This document shows positions 31,612 through 46,100 of a DNA stretch of 64,000 nt, piece after piece. Below the pieces are notes generated by a model, which was given only the letters and a program-made list of their open reading frames with translations, was not told where the DNA came from and searched no databases. The stretch comes from Struthio camelus (Eukaryota; Chordata; Aves; Struthioniformes; Struthionidae): the NCBI RefSeq assembly GCF_040807025.1, contig NC_090942.1, positions 68,528,911 through 68,592,910 of the forward strand, read 5' to 3'. How positions within the stretch are numbered: position 1 is the first letter of the stretch; the number at the start of each line of letters is the position of its first letter. The position numbers were made by a program, and so were the translations under genes.

Positions 31612-34130
31612 GCAAGCACTTTTATCTTTCCCTTCTCACCACTGCTGTATAACTGAGAGCCTTCAGAAGCTATTTTTCGGATGAGTATCAGCTTGATCCC
31701 AATTGCCTAGCTATGCACAGCCAAAGTCTCAAGGAAAGCCAGCAGCAGCCACTAGCACCATTGTGGGAAGTCATCACGTTTAAGAAAATGGAACTACTCT
31801 GTTGAGTCAGCAGCCAACACGCACCCAGAGCAGCCAGTCACCCATAGCCAAGGTCTTGTGCTGACACAGGCCTCAAAATGGCAGCTCTGCAAGCTTCCCA
31901 GCACGTTCTCACACACACCCCAACAGGTCACACTGAAAATATAACAGATGTTATGCCCATGGCCTATCTCCTAAAGCCCTGGTCTACTTCATCCAGGGAA
32001 CTCACAGCCTTCCAATTTTTCTTTACTTGTTCATCTCAAGGCCTATTCTCTTCCTTACCTGCAGAGATTTCTCATCCAGCATTCGATGTTTGCTCTGAAT
32101 CTTATGTCTTGGCCATTTCTGTTTAGCTGGGTCTTCTGCGCCAGCAAAAATCGAGCTATACTCCTGCAGCCGTTCTGGGGCAGGATACTTGGCACTGGAA
32201 AATACCTGTAGGGGGACAAGGAAGAACTGAAAAAAAAATCCCAACAATTAAGCAATCTTACACAACAGAAAGGCAAGGAGCCTAGCAAGGCACACAACCT
32301 GCACTGCAAGCGGGAATGGACAGCCTTGCTTTGGAGTCAGCAGGCTCCTAAGGGCAATCTGCATTAGCTGGGGCTGAGGGCCCCAGCCATGCATAGGCTG
32401 TCACTTTTGAAAGTCCATGTGCCAGAACTTCTCTCTCTATAGAAGTACTAGAAGGTCAAAGGCAAAAAGGCTTCCACTGACAGAAAGGGAAGTACAGACA
32501 TTATAATAAATGGAGCAAGAAAAAGGAAAGGAGGATTTTCCCCAGAGTTTTACAAGGCTCAACAGGATTAACATGCACTGAAAGGGAGGCTCTCCAACAG
32601 CAACTTCCATGCAAGTAGCCAAAAGGCTAAGCAACTGAAATAAGAGGGTGTTGAGCTTAGCGCAACACATGCCTTTTCTCTTTCTCAAAAAGCTGTTCGG
32701 GCAGCAACTTATATAGGCCTTTTAAGTCCAGAAAAGAGGTGCGTTTCATGGGTCTAAAAACTCATCAATTGCCCAAGTCAGGAAGAGGATTCTAATCACT
32801 GCTCCAGCTCAGCAGCAAGGCAGAGAGGGGCAAACAGGCTGCAACTAGGGAAGCCGAGTACCTGCTCTGCGGAGCTCACAGTAGGAGCAGAGAGAGAAGG
32901 TGGAAGGAAGAAGGGAGGCTATATAGTCTTCACAGTCTAGCTACCAACTGCGGTCACTACCTTAATAGCCTTCTTGCTGCCCTTTATCTTCTCAATCTTT
33001 GCTTGGGCAAGCGTGACTCTCTCACTGATTGTCTGAAGCTGTGTCCGGCTGGCCTCCACCCGCTGAGAGATCCTAAGGAGCAAGCACATTTCTTAAGGAT
33101 AAGAATCCAGAGCCAAAGATTTTTATGCAACAGCCAGTGCACAAGTCTGAGGGGAAGGATGTGAATCTCAGTGGTCTGGATTGTTTCATAGGGTATGATT
33201 AGTGCTGGTTGAGACAGGCTTATCTTGGTCCCATTGAGAGTTTTCTATACTCTAACATGAAACTAAGTTTAGCCTGTGACTTACAGCACATTCCCCTTGC
33301 TGTTTGAGGCAAGGCAGAGGAAGCTGGAGAACTGCAGGACACTAGACCGTAGCAAGCCCTACCCCTCACTACACATGCTACTAACAAGACGGTTACAGCT
33401 AGTATCAGCTGCCAATACATTTTTAATAAAAATGATCTGTTAAAAATGAAAGGTAGCACACACTAGTGAGCAGAATTCAGGACCCACAGAGCCCATCCTA
33501 TTCTCTGCTCTACCAGCAGCTTGTTGCGTGACTTCTGCCACACTGCTTCACAGCTTTGTGCTTCAGTTTCCACAGCAGTAAAACAACATTAGGTCCTCGT
33601 TTGGCGTCATAATGCACACTAGCTTGCATAATTTCTGCATGACTAGGTCAGCAATAAGAATGCTTTGGGACTAAGAGATAAAAAGCATTTTGCCACAGCA
33701 GGCGATAGCAGTCACTGCTTAAGAACCTCTGCATTGACCAAGTGGACATACTCCCTTCCCAGAAAGCTTTCAGTGGACACCTTGCAGCTATGGGTGGGAC
33801 TGAAACCACCAGCACACTGTACACACTCACTATTGTGCTGAGAGAACTGCCACACAGGCTCAGCCCAGAGGCCAGGAGAGGCATCAGGACCAGACATTAG
33901 CACCAGGTTAACTACAGCGTTGCCTGCTCAGGAAAGACCTTTCTTCCCCTCATACAACTAGTAGGTGCTCCCTAGCTTCAAACTGAAAGACTGACAATTG
34001 TTTTGCATCTTCATCCCTCTAATAAAAAACAGCAAAGAATACTTTTTTGGCTATGCAATCTATTAGAAGAGCTAATACTCCACTTTAGCAACATGTTGTA
34101 GGCATGAGTTCCATAGGATCACCTTATACA

Positions 34131-34165
<35 letters not shown>

Positions 34166-37100
34166 ACACACTCAAGTATTGTCTTTAAATTTCACCAAAC
34201 ATTTCACCAACATTTTCACTCTTTGCTTTGAAGCAGTGAGCCCCCATGTTTTTTTTCATTCTATCTGTATAATTCCTTCTAGCAACTAATTTGATATCAG
34301 CAGTGATCCATGATTCCCATTTTCAAACTGTATCAAGCCTGTCTTTTCAAGCATTTTCACCTGGTGCCACATGTTCACTATTACAGTAAAAAGGACTCTA
34401 CTTAAGGGCCCTCTTTGGTTATATGTAGTGAAAAAAAAAAACAGTAAGTGGCAGCAGCCTATTCAACTTGTATCATTCTGAAAAACCTCCATTTCCTGCT
34501 CTGAACAGCTTTAAGAGTTTTTGTTTGTTTATAACCATGCTCCCCTCTCTCTGGAGACATGAAAGTCCTTCCTTAGGCATACAACAGGAGAGCAAGTTGC
34601 CTGTTCTACTTATTCTTTTTGGAATGGGAGATGAGCAAAACTGAACCTCATGTGATCCTGCCTCACAGTATTATTCTCCATTTCTCCATCCTTTTATTTT
34701 AAATACATCCTAACAGCTTGTATTTTGTAGCAACACTAAGTACAAATCTGTTCATGATTCCCTTCCCACACCCTCCCTCTGTCTTAGTGGAGTAGGTCCA
34801 TATCGTTTATATACTTGTTGGGTTCTCCCAGTAGTTTAAGTTGTTCCTTTCAGTGTGCATTTCCTAGCGCTTATCTGCAGTGATTTCACGTGTCACAGGG
34901 TCATCCCACTGCCTAGTTCTGTGAAAGTGTGAGACGCTTCAGAAGGATCCAAGTCTTCCCTAACCGCTCCCTCCAGCAAATTTTCCCACTCACAGTTCAC
35001 CTCTTATGTAGAGGATTCATAATTGTATTGATTGTCACTATTCTTAGCACTGCTCCTGGGGGCTCCCACCTACTTTTACTTCCTTAGAAATGGAAAAAAA
35101 TTGGTCATGTATTCGTGTTTTGCTTTTCTCTCTCAAATTCATGATATAACTTTCCTTCTCACCCATAAGTAATCCCTTTCCTTGGCAGTTCTCTAGAACT
35201 CAAAGCCCTCCTGAAACTCCAATCAAATTGCCTTTTAGCCACTACTCCACTGACTCCCAGACACAATTCTCAGGGGCCAAAAAAGCACACGTTTCTCTCC
35301 TAGAAGGAAACGTTAAGCAGTCACCCAAGCTCAGATGTGAAAACCAGTAAGTGTTCTCCTCCCTTCAACCTCATGAATTTGAGCAGGTAAAGTGAGATGG
35401 TCGAATGCTCCCTTTCCTATCCCACATTATCACCACTGCTTCATCGGGTATCCCCTCTTTCCCCACACTCACTCCCTCTCCAGCTGTGAAGAGCAAAGGA
35501 GCTTTTGCAAGACATCCCCAGTCCCAAAACTGAGCACCACAGAGCACCTCTGCAAGCAGCACTGCAAGCAACTGAGGGAGACTCGGAGCAAAGCTACTCC
35601 ATGGCAGGCAACAGGCTGCTCTCAGAACATCAGTTCTGTCTCAGTCTTGTCAAGATCCAACATATAGGGTGTCTCTAGCATGAGATATGTTCCAAATTTT
35701 CTCCTTATTTTAATACACAGAAGTGGGAATAGCTGGTTTACAGATAATTTGTGCTTTAGAGATGCTCATAACTTTCTATTCCTTGGATTCTAGAGGGATG
35801 AACAATCCCAGTTACCTTTACCTGTCACCCCTATAGGGCCACTTCCACATTTACCGTTCATCCTACTAGACATCTGCTCGAAGAGAGGAACAGGGCCACA
35901 ACTCCCTTTGTGCCGCCAAACACAGGCAGTGTGTTGGCTATTACAAAGTAATCCTTGCTCCTTGGTTACTAATGCTTCCCATAGCACATGGATGGCAAGA
36001 GAAGAACACAAAGCAAAACCTATCTGAGCCTGTAGGGCCGCATACATCCTGCTCGTTTAAGGTTTGCTGGAACCACTCTTAAAAAGCAGGCATCTCTGAA
36101 AAACAGACCGTGACTGACCATTACTGTGTAATTAACCTTTCACTCTCTGCCCTAGCTGTAACAGTAATGCTGCATCCAGAAGGGGAGGAGGGAGGACATA
36201 TAGAGCTTCATCCATCCCTACTATTCTTCCCTTATTCTCCCCGCACAAGCTGAGGAAGCTGTCCAGAGCTGGCTCAGGTGTTTCAAATCATTACAGCTAC
36301 TCCCTGCAGCATCCTGCACTTTCTCCTGTGATTTTCTACCCTATGATTTGCCAGGTCTAATCCCACCAAGCTTAGGAGTTCTGCCAAAAACCTTCACCTG
36401 CAGTGGTATATATGCAGGCAGACATCACAGAAGGACTACACGCAAGCCTAAGGATTAATCTATTTGTTGCTGACCAAGGTAACTATGAAAAATGATTAAG
36501 CCCCCTCAATCCAACTAATCCATCAAATTCTCATCACATGTACAGGGTCCCAAAAAACACGACTGTTATGCATGTACAGTTCAAGTTACAGCTACGCATG
36601 TTAGTTCAAAGAGATAATGTACTATGCAGATACTGAAAAAAAGAATACATGAAAAAAGACTCATGTTCAAGGGTCCTCCAGCACCTTCAGTATTTCTACT
36701 GCTGTGGAGACTGAACTTACTCCAAGAAGTCACCTTGGTATTTGCAAAGAGAGGAAACATTAAGGGATGGAGAGGCCTGTTCCCAAGGATTTCAGGGGCT
36801 AAGTGTTTGAAGCAGGGCTACAATTAGACTTCAGCCTCCATTTAATAAGCGAGTTTTATCTGAAAGACAATTGCATGAAAGGCAAGAGGGGTAAGCGTTA
36901 GTAAAACGGCCCACCTCAAAATCTTTGTGCTCAGACAGCAGAGAATGCCATTAGCATCTGAACCTACCCTATGCCTATCCTATTAGTCATCACTGGGTTA
37001 TTTTGCTCTCGGTGCTCTTTTCTGCTCGAGAAACTCCTTTAGTTAGATTCAATGTGACTTCAGAGTTGTGAAGAAGGAGCAGGCAGGCAGCGACAACCTC

Positions 37101-40100
37101 TGGCAGTATGCATGCTCTGGAATAAGCGAAAAGGGGGCCCACAAAAGGCAGAACATACCACCTGTCTTCAAATCCTGGGCACAGCACCAAACCAACCTTC
37201 CACTCCTAGTGCTTTTCTTTGGGAAAGTAATACATGAGGTAGATTAAATCTATCTAGTGGATTATCTTTAAATCCATACAGATTTTTTTTTTTAATTTAT
37301 GCAGATATTGAAACAGCTGGAAGATTGGCTTTAACTCAAGCTTTCACATTCTCTGCTACTCTGAACTCTTTTTATAGTCAAGGGCTTCTCCCCCTCTCCC
37401 TCAGCTTTGATCTCATTTCTCCTAACACCCTCGCGTCACTGCCCTGAGCTCCTGTCCGTTTTAGGTGACTCCCTTGCAGCACCCACAGTAGTTCTCAGGA
37501 ATTTTTCCTCCCACCTCACCAGCTCCCTTATCAGCTCTGCCTCCTCTATCTCACCTGTAGCCATGGAGCAGATCATTTCCTGTTATTTCCTTACAGCTTC
37601 TCTGACAATCCTCACGCTCTGTTACTGGAAGACCTCTGCTGCATACGCGTCTGCTCGTAGGGGAAAAGTGATTGCTCTCTTGCTCATACAGGGAAAAGAG
37701 TTGAGGCACCAGGAAGCTGGCATCCAGGACGCTGGACACAGCCTATGAATTGCCATAATCCCATATTCCTATGAGGGTCTCCAAGCACACCACAGTGCCA
37801 AAAAAGCAATGATTTTAATCATCTGTATTTGATCAGACAAGATTAGAAACAAGTTTAAAATAAGAGCAGGTTTGAAGGCATTTTGATGGACTCCCAGAAG
37901 GGTGGCTGAGGAAAGCAATTTAAGGAATGACAGAATTCAGCTGGAGGGAGGCATCACAGCATACAGGAACGGAGCCACTTTGCTGTCCCCATTGAGTGGG
38001 CACATCACCCAAAAGTGAGGGGATTACAGAACTGGGGGGAGGGGCTGGGGGGCAGGGAGAAGAGATGAGCTTCATATCAAGGTGAATGAGAAAGGCAAGA
38101 TGGCAGAGGCTGGGAGCAGACCTCTCTGGAATACCAAAGAACTTCAATTTCACGTCTGAAGTACAAAAGTAAGCAATCAGCCAAGGAGAAAGAACATTAC
38201 AGAGCAGAATGAGAAATGAAGTTGCACAGGAGGATAGAGGATCTGAAGTATTAAATGACTTTTTCCTTAAAAGAGGCCTGTACACACATCACAGTAAGTC
38301 AGGCTTCTGGTCTCCTCCCAGCTTAGGCTCCAGCCATGAGAGATTTCAGGGAGATGCTCGCATAGCTGTTCTAAACTTCTAGGTACACGTAATAAATTTG
38401 TCCTATAAACCTTTGGCTTTTTCCTAAAAGTCAGGCTGCTTTTTTCCAACAACAAGTGCTTTTATTAAATTCCTCCCTTACAGCAGAAGGTATGAATTAG
38501 AAGGGACTGAGTTTATGGCTCTTGCAGAGTGTAGGGATGTAATAAAACACAAGTGGCCTGGTACTGGAGCAGGGTAACAATGGCTGGCTGCCCTTGGTCT
38601 TTCCACAACACCTGTGTCAAAATCAGCACTGATTCACTACTGAGGAGCAAGGTACAATTAAACCTGTAGGACAAGGTTCACGTTCCAAAAATGAGAGAAT
38701 CAACAGCGAGGTGAGGAGACATCAGCTCCTAGCGGAAGAGAGACCTCATCCCATGATGAAAGCATTAAAACAAGGGTGGTGTGGAGGGAACTAAGCGCCT
38801 ATCCTTCTTCTCAGGGTACAGAGCCCTTTCCTTACACACTTCTCTCCTTGGACCTACAGACATGTGACTGCTCTATTCTGGCTTTATGCTGCAGAAAAGG
38901 AGAAAAGCTCAAACTTTTTCAACTTTTAAGTTTTGTGAGAATCATCTTGAAAAAAGGCCATGGACTTTTTACAGCTCCTCAAGCTGCTGAAGCCATGGGG
39001 AAACACCAATTCATCACCCTCGGTACCTATAACTCAGGACTTACGTCCATTAGGCTGAAACAGGCCTACAGAGCTAGGGTAGACTGTCTAAGTGTGTGCT
39101 GGCTGGCTAACAAAGGATAATATTTTATGAGACACTTGAGAGTGCTTTACAACAGCCTTACCGCATACAGATGTCATTACACACAGTAGTGGGCCAGCTC
39201 AGAGCTCACACAGCAATGACTAGCATGGTCAGAAATGAGTTCCAAGAAGCCCGAGCCCCACTCTCACCACCCACCAATGCCGCCTCCGCCCCAGCAGCTA
39301 CCAACAACTCAGAACAAAGATGGGGAGAGGAAAAGAAAAGCTGATAAGACATCTACAGTTTACAGCAATCCAGGGAAGCAGTCAAAGTCAGTTCACAAAG
39401 CCAATTCACCTCAGAAGTTTGAAAGGCACAAAGCAAGAGTGCAAGCTTTAATAAAAGCCAAACAAGTTCAATTACTCAAGGAAAGGTCTACTTGTTTGCC
39501 TTCTGCTCTTCTCTCCCCTTCGTATTTAAGCAGTTTTTTTTAAAGTCTTATTTCATGTCTGAGTAAGTGTAATCAGTAAGTGTCATCTTACACTCTTCTT
39601 GACAGAAGGGAATCTCAAGTGAGATAGCATAATCAACATTCTTTCCTCCATTAAGGGTTTAGGTATTATACTAATTAATGTTTATCACACTTTGATTGCT
39701 CCTTGAGTCTGATTTGCAGGTGTTTCAGCATGCACATACCGCCCCACTCCTGCGATGCCAAACTGCTTTTGAGATTGGAGGGTGATCAAGGTTGTCAGGT
39801 TATCCTCAGCATGATCTGGTATGCATCACTGTAGAGGTTATGTTCTCTCTCAAAAATAATTTCATTTTGATTCTGAATCTCTCATTTCACAAGGTGTTCC
39901 CACTACTGTAAATTAAATTTATGTAAAACTGGAAACCATAACAAATTTGAACTATCCGCACAGCACCTTCCCCCCACATCCCCTGCAGCACTGTTCTCTT
40001 CCCCAGAAAAAACAGCTTCTCTTTCAAGGTTGCAAACAATGTCTTCTTCTAACCTTTATATCTGCCTCCCCCCACTGACTGATCTAAAAGCTGACAGGCT

Positions 40101-43100
40101 TTCCTTTCTTTAGGAGAAAGGTATACTAAGCTGGATGACTGTGAAAAAATTGCACAATTAGATCCTTTAGCTTAACCTTACAGGCTACTTTTGGTCAAAC
40201 TACTTCTCCATAAACAGTGTTATGATATATAAACACAGTAGGCTCTACCCTCATGGTGACAGCTTTTGGGAAGGATGGTCCAGAAGATGTACGGGGGAAA
40301 TAAAATGGTTCTCCTACCAGTACTGCTAGAGTTTCATAGGTGACCTCTCCAGTTCCTCCACTGGCAGCATGGAGACAGATACCAAACAATACTATGGATC
40401 CATTTCCCAGAATAACAGCCATGGAAATAGCCTTGAGATATTAGGCAGAAGATGGCTGAAGCAGTAGTAACTGGTTTGTGTATCTATATAGACTTAACTC
40501 ATCCTTGCAAAACTATCATGACTCCTTATTACTACAAAATGTAGTGCTACCGTAAGTAACCTTAACAGTGGGGGTTTGATTTTTTTTTTTTAAGTCATTA
40601 TTGAAAGAAAAGTTTCTTCCTGTTCAGACAGAATTTTGCAAGACTGTCACAAGTAAATCACCAAATTGTTTCCAGTCTGCTTGAAGTTGTGGACCATATT
40701 TGGCAAATGGCTTGAGGTGGTCTTGTAGCACCTTTTACTCTCAAGTTAATCTCTTGCTCCTTTCTCACATGAGCTGCTTTCTCAGAACAGTGCAAGATTT
40801 TCCTCCCTGCCCCCAAAGAACAGAAAATGTGCATCATCACATACAGTTGCAGGAAATTTAAGGAGTAGAGAAATGGCCAGGCAACCCTGCAGTAAACGTA
40901 TCTGGGGGTAGCAGGAGCCAACGCCTTTAAAAGGACTTCATCTTCCTCTGGATCACTGAGTGTAAAAGAAACTCCTATCCAGCCTTCATTTCCTGATTCT
41001 ACGCAACCAACTCTTCTGTTATTACTTTCCTCTTAAACAACATTAGAGTCCACATGCCTCATCAGCAGAGGTCAGAAGAGACAGATCACACAGGATTTAA
41101 ACGTCTAATCTATGCCTTCTCCAAGTGGGATCGAGAAAGACAGAAGAGCATGATACACCAGCCAAAACTGACATTTCTTCTGGGCTATTAACTGAAGGTA
41201 GCAACTGAACGAGCCGAGCACAGATAAGCCTATAGCAGCTACCCCAGCTCTTTTAGCGTCTGACTCATTTCAGCCAGAGGCCTTGCTGCCTCGCCGTGAT
41301 GGTGTGGGAAGGAAGAGTGGCATTTGCAGTGCCTCTCTCCCTGACGCCAGAGCAGTCCACACCTACTCAACAGTGCAGGACAGGCTACTTTGCAGAAGAT
41401 CAGGAAGTGCCTCTTCATTCCCAGCTTTCCTCCATACCTTCTAAATGATTTTAAATCAGTTTTCTTGACAGAGGTAAGCAGCAACCACTTTTAAAAGTGT
41501 GTCAAGAGCTGATTTAATGAACATCCCTAAAGATTCTACTACATGGGTTACACTACAGTAAAGCTGAACATACCAGGGTTGCTGAGCTCCTGGCTGTTTA
41601 TTGGAATGGAGGCTTCTTTCCTCAATGTGGTACACAGCACATAAGCTGCTCCTAGTCTGTGCATCTCCACTACCCCAAACAAGCCACTGTCACAAACAAT
41701 AAGAACGCTGATCAGAACAGGCCCACCTCCAGAGCAGAAAATGATAGATATGATATATAGAAAATGATATATAGGGAAAGTTCAAACCCTAATCATTCTC
41801 TGAGAAAAGCACTGCTTCTCCTTGCATTTGATCAAATGAACTTGAACTTCATAGCTTTCCACCCAAAGATCTCAAAGCAATTTCCAAGTGTTAATTAAGC
41901 CTCAGTGGCTTGTGACACGAAGAGTGGAATCATCTGTCCCCAGTGACAAAGCAAAGCTGGGGAAATTCAGAGTATAGTCCCAGGAGCCAGATTTTCAGTC
42001 CCTCATTCACTAATCTGAAGTTTTTGCTCTAGTTCATAGGAGTTAACACATACATTCCAGCAGCTGCTTAGTTTTCAGTTTTACTGAATTTAAGACCACC
42101 TGTTTAAGCACTTCTATACCCTTCAACGCCTCCTCACTTCCTAATCTGTCCAATTGCTGCCTTTCCAGAATAAACTGCAGCCAGTAAACACCGATGCAGA
42201 ACTCTGACCCATTCTCTCCATCACCTCGTTTGGATCCAAAACATACCCCATCTCCACATTAAAACACAGATTTGAAGGTAAAAGGCTTTTTGCATTAGCT
42301 TTAACATTTCCCCACTTCCCAGTAGCGGATGGCAGTCACATGGAATTTGCTTCGCACATCACCAGTTCAACCTCTCAGTCTCCCTTTCAATAACAGTTAT
42401 TTAACAGCTATCATTTATGAGCTAGTTCTCACGCATGAGCACAAATCAAGTTGCTAACTGAAATTAGTCTCTGTAAAACCACTGCCTCACGCTGTTCGAC
42501 TAGCGCATTCAGGAGAAAAACCTAACCAAGAAAAAGGACTTGCTACCAAAAATCAGCCTGTTTCATCAGCTGATAAACCCTCAACAAAACCTGCACTTCA
42601 TCTCTTCTCACAGCTTTTAGTTCCTACTTGCCTATCGCTGCCTAACAAGAGTCTGTCCTTGTGGCCTCTCCTCACTTTGCCCTGACCTATTGAGTTTGTT
42701 ATCAGATGTTTGGTAAAGGACCTACATAGCTTTTAAAGGATGACTCGCAGAGTATGTAGGTCATTTTTATTACTTCCAATACTGTGTTTCGGCTTATCAT
42801 ATTTGCTGCAGTGATAACTGTACTTCAACAGCTCACAACTCACTTTACCAAAATACTTCTAGCCTCTCCACTCCTCCTTTAGTTAAATACTTCTGTCTAT
42901 GCCCACACTGCCATGCAGTGCTTCTGTTTATCAGTTCATGATCCTTCTCACCATCCTGTGACCACCAGTTCGTATTCCTCAAGATGCACCCAAAATCTTC
43001 CTACTAAAAAAGCAAGCCCAAAACATAAGATCAACTCTTTCTCAAGAGTGAGTTATCAGCTCTTTGTTGGTTAAGAAACTTCCTTGCTAAATACATCTTT

Positions 43101-46100
43101 TCCCTTTCTCACCTGTACTTTGAGTTTAAAGTTCTCCTGGTAACAGATCCTTCTCTTTCAGAAAAGGTCTCCTGCTCTTAAAGGAAAGATTTCTTTTCTT
43201 ATTTTTTGCAAACGGAATTTTTTATTTAGCAACTATTTGCTCTGACGAAATCGGAGCTATTTAGCATTACTTCTTCATCCTCCTATGATCAATTGCGTTC
43301 ACTCAAATCTCAGAAGGCACCTTCTATGATATGCCCATCAATAAGCTAATTTGAGCATAAGCGCTTCTTACGAAGAACAAGTGAGAGTAATTCTTTGTGA
43401 CATTTTTCCCATCCAACACCTTCCCCAAGTGATTACAGCATTTCCCTACTTTCTTGATGGATTTCTAGTTACTTCCTCCCAAAAATCCTTGGGCCCCACG
43501 CAGAGATTCTTCTAAGGACATCAAAGAGCACATGTCTCCCTGCTTGGACTAGCAACTGCCCCCTCATTTCAATGAAACAGTCTGTGGCACATCAGCACTC
43601 AGACATTAGCTAGAGAACAGTTATAGACACACTAATTCACGTTCCTCGCTACCCGTTTTAACTCACCTTCTCTAAATAGCGACTCCTGACGTATTCCAGA
43701 ATAGTCATTAGGAATGGCACTACTGGTTTCACAATAACACCAAATCGAATTTGTACAGTCCACTTTTCAACCCCACTGTTGACTTCCCCTCTACAAACTG
43801 CCAAGACCATAAATTCAGTCCAAACCCTAGTAGCCTAGTCTCCTTGTGACACACCACCATAGGAAACATTATCCCACACCAATTACACCTTCAGCAGCAG
43901 CTAATCCCCTCATCCTAACTAACAGAGTAAGCATGAAGCATAACAAAACCCATGGTTTTGGCTGCTCTTTTTATTTTTAACTTTAAATTGTCCATGCCCT
44001 AGAAAGTAGCCCAATGGGAGTTTTGCAGGGCTAGATTACATAGCTTCTTCTTCTCCCAAAAAAGCCACACAAAAACGTCTAAAATTGTGTCTGGAACTCG
44101 TAACAAAATCTAGGATGCCACTTTCAAAAGCGTTGTTGTCAACGCAGAAACCCAGTCATTGGGTCAAAATGGCATGGAGAGAACTGAACTGAGGAGACCA
44201 TGAACTTTCTAGCTAGGCCTGGTGCTGAGCTACTAGAGTGACTGGCATGTTATATATAAACCATAGATAATCAGAGGAGCCATTCCTGCCGCATAAACAC
44301 AGAGCAGAAGCACAACAGCTTTACCTTTTCTTGTACAACAAGTATCCTGTTACGCTTCTTAGGCCCATGTAACTTCTTGGTCAGCTTTTATGACAGATCT
44401 AAAATAGAAACCCTAGAAGTAAAATAAACCAGGTACTTGCATTTTAAAATATGTATTAATACAGAATGAGAATCATATTATTAGATAAATTAAGAATGGC
44501 ATTGGACTCAGAAGATACTATACTACCCTTCTTAGTTGGGTGTTTTTTTTTTTTTAAAAAAAAAAAACAAAAAAAACCCCCAGACTTTACACCTAAATCC
44601 CTCACCCTCAACTCGAAAGCATTTTTATCCTCTCCTCTCTCTAATCACATAGCATGGCAGATTCCCTCAGTAAAATGATTATCTGGAGGATTAGATGGGG
44701 GTGGGGAGGGACTCCTCTGTTATTATCTGCAAATGGATCTGCTGTCTCCAAAACTGCTATTCTGTTCTTAACTGTCAGTTGCATTTGCACCCATACTCTA
44801 GCCTACCCCATTCTGAAAAAGTCCAGTGACAGCATCACATCTAGTCAAAAGGAAGGACCACAGAGAGAAAGAACTTAATCTGCCAGTCAAGTGTGAAGAA
44901 CAGACCTTTGGCACTCCTGTTTCTTCCCCCAACTCTCCTCCCACGCACACGCTCCCATCTATATAGGAGGAAGTCTGTAATACACATTTCAAGCCACTCA
45001 GTATTATCTTCCAGACAGTTTTCTCCACATTAGATTCCTGATGGAAGTCATGCCTGTAAAACAAAGTGACGACTTTGCATCTCTTCCTCCAGGGCTGACT
45101 GAGCAGACAAAACTCATCCATAGGAAAAGAAAGGGACTGTAACACATGTATGAGAGAGAGTTCAACAGCAGAAGCTGGTTGAGAAGGTAGAGCTATTACT
45201 CTGTATAAGAAAAGAACGACATGACAATTGTACTGAGGTGAGTGGGAGCTGGGGCCAGTTCAGACAGTAGTGCCCCACTGGTAAACTAAAACAAAAGAGA
45301 AAGTTTGTTTTGCTGTGAAGCACACACTGACTTGCTGTCAAAATCGTCTTCTCCTTGGATATTATCAGAGATGGGTAATTGCTAGAGCCTTTTGGGGTAG
45401 GAGCGGGATGGGGAGGAGGGTGAGGGGATGTCTGGATGGGGAACATAGTAATATCTTTTCCAGACTTCTGTTAACAGCAATCTCCTGCTCAGTAGTTCAC
45501 ACAAATAGCTCATTGCTGGACAAGATCTCAGCCACTTCATCTCCCACCAAGTGGATCCGGATCCTTCCAGCCCATAGCTGGAATAGTCCAAGATCAGGAA
45601 GAGCGCAAGGAAATAAAGGTTACCTGGCTGCACAAACAGCAGAGTTTCAGAAGGCTCCAAGCTTTGCTTGGACCAGTCCTGGAGAAAGTTATCAGGAAAG
45701 GCATATAAAGACAGGGTGTAAGCAAGGACAGCTGGAACAGTGGGGCAGTGATACCAAAGCTTTCCCTCCCTCACAGCTTTTCTAGGCACACACACAGTGG
45801 GATGGTATTAGGGAAGGACCCTTAACACTCCAGCGCTCCTAGCAGCACACAGATAGGGACTGCAGCCATGCGTGCTCTTCACATTAGTCATTCACAGATG
45901 TGGCTGGGAGGTCAGTCCCACTTGTCTGCTCAAGGCCCGGTCATACTCTGGACTCAGACATCCTCTGGACTTCTTAACATCCCATTGACCTGAGGGATCA
46001 GCACCATGACTGCTGGCGAAACACAGACAAACTCTAATCCAAGTCTCCTCCACTCTAAAATAAGTTTCCCTCCACACCTGTCCATCACATTCACACTGAG

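Noticed and set aside
34020-34164. AATAAA followed by 31 A, as in a processed pseudogene tail
   Set aside because: No coding or RNA-gene body was recognised upstream and no target-site duplication was identified, so it is listed only as a homopolymer.
45315-45795. Frames of 156 codons (+) and 137 codons (-) overlapping each other in the large WASHC1 intron
   Set aside because: Neither resembles a known protein, and the overlap on both strands suggests low stop density rather than coding.
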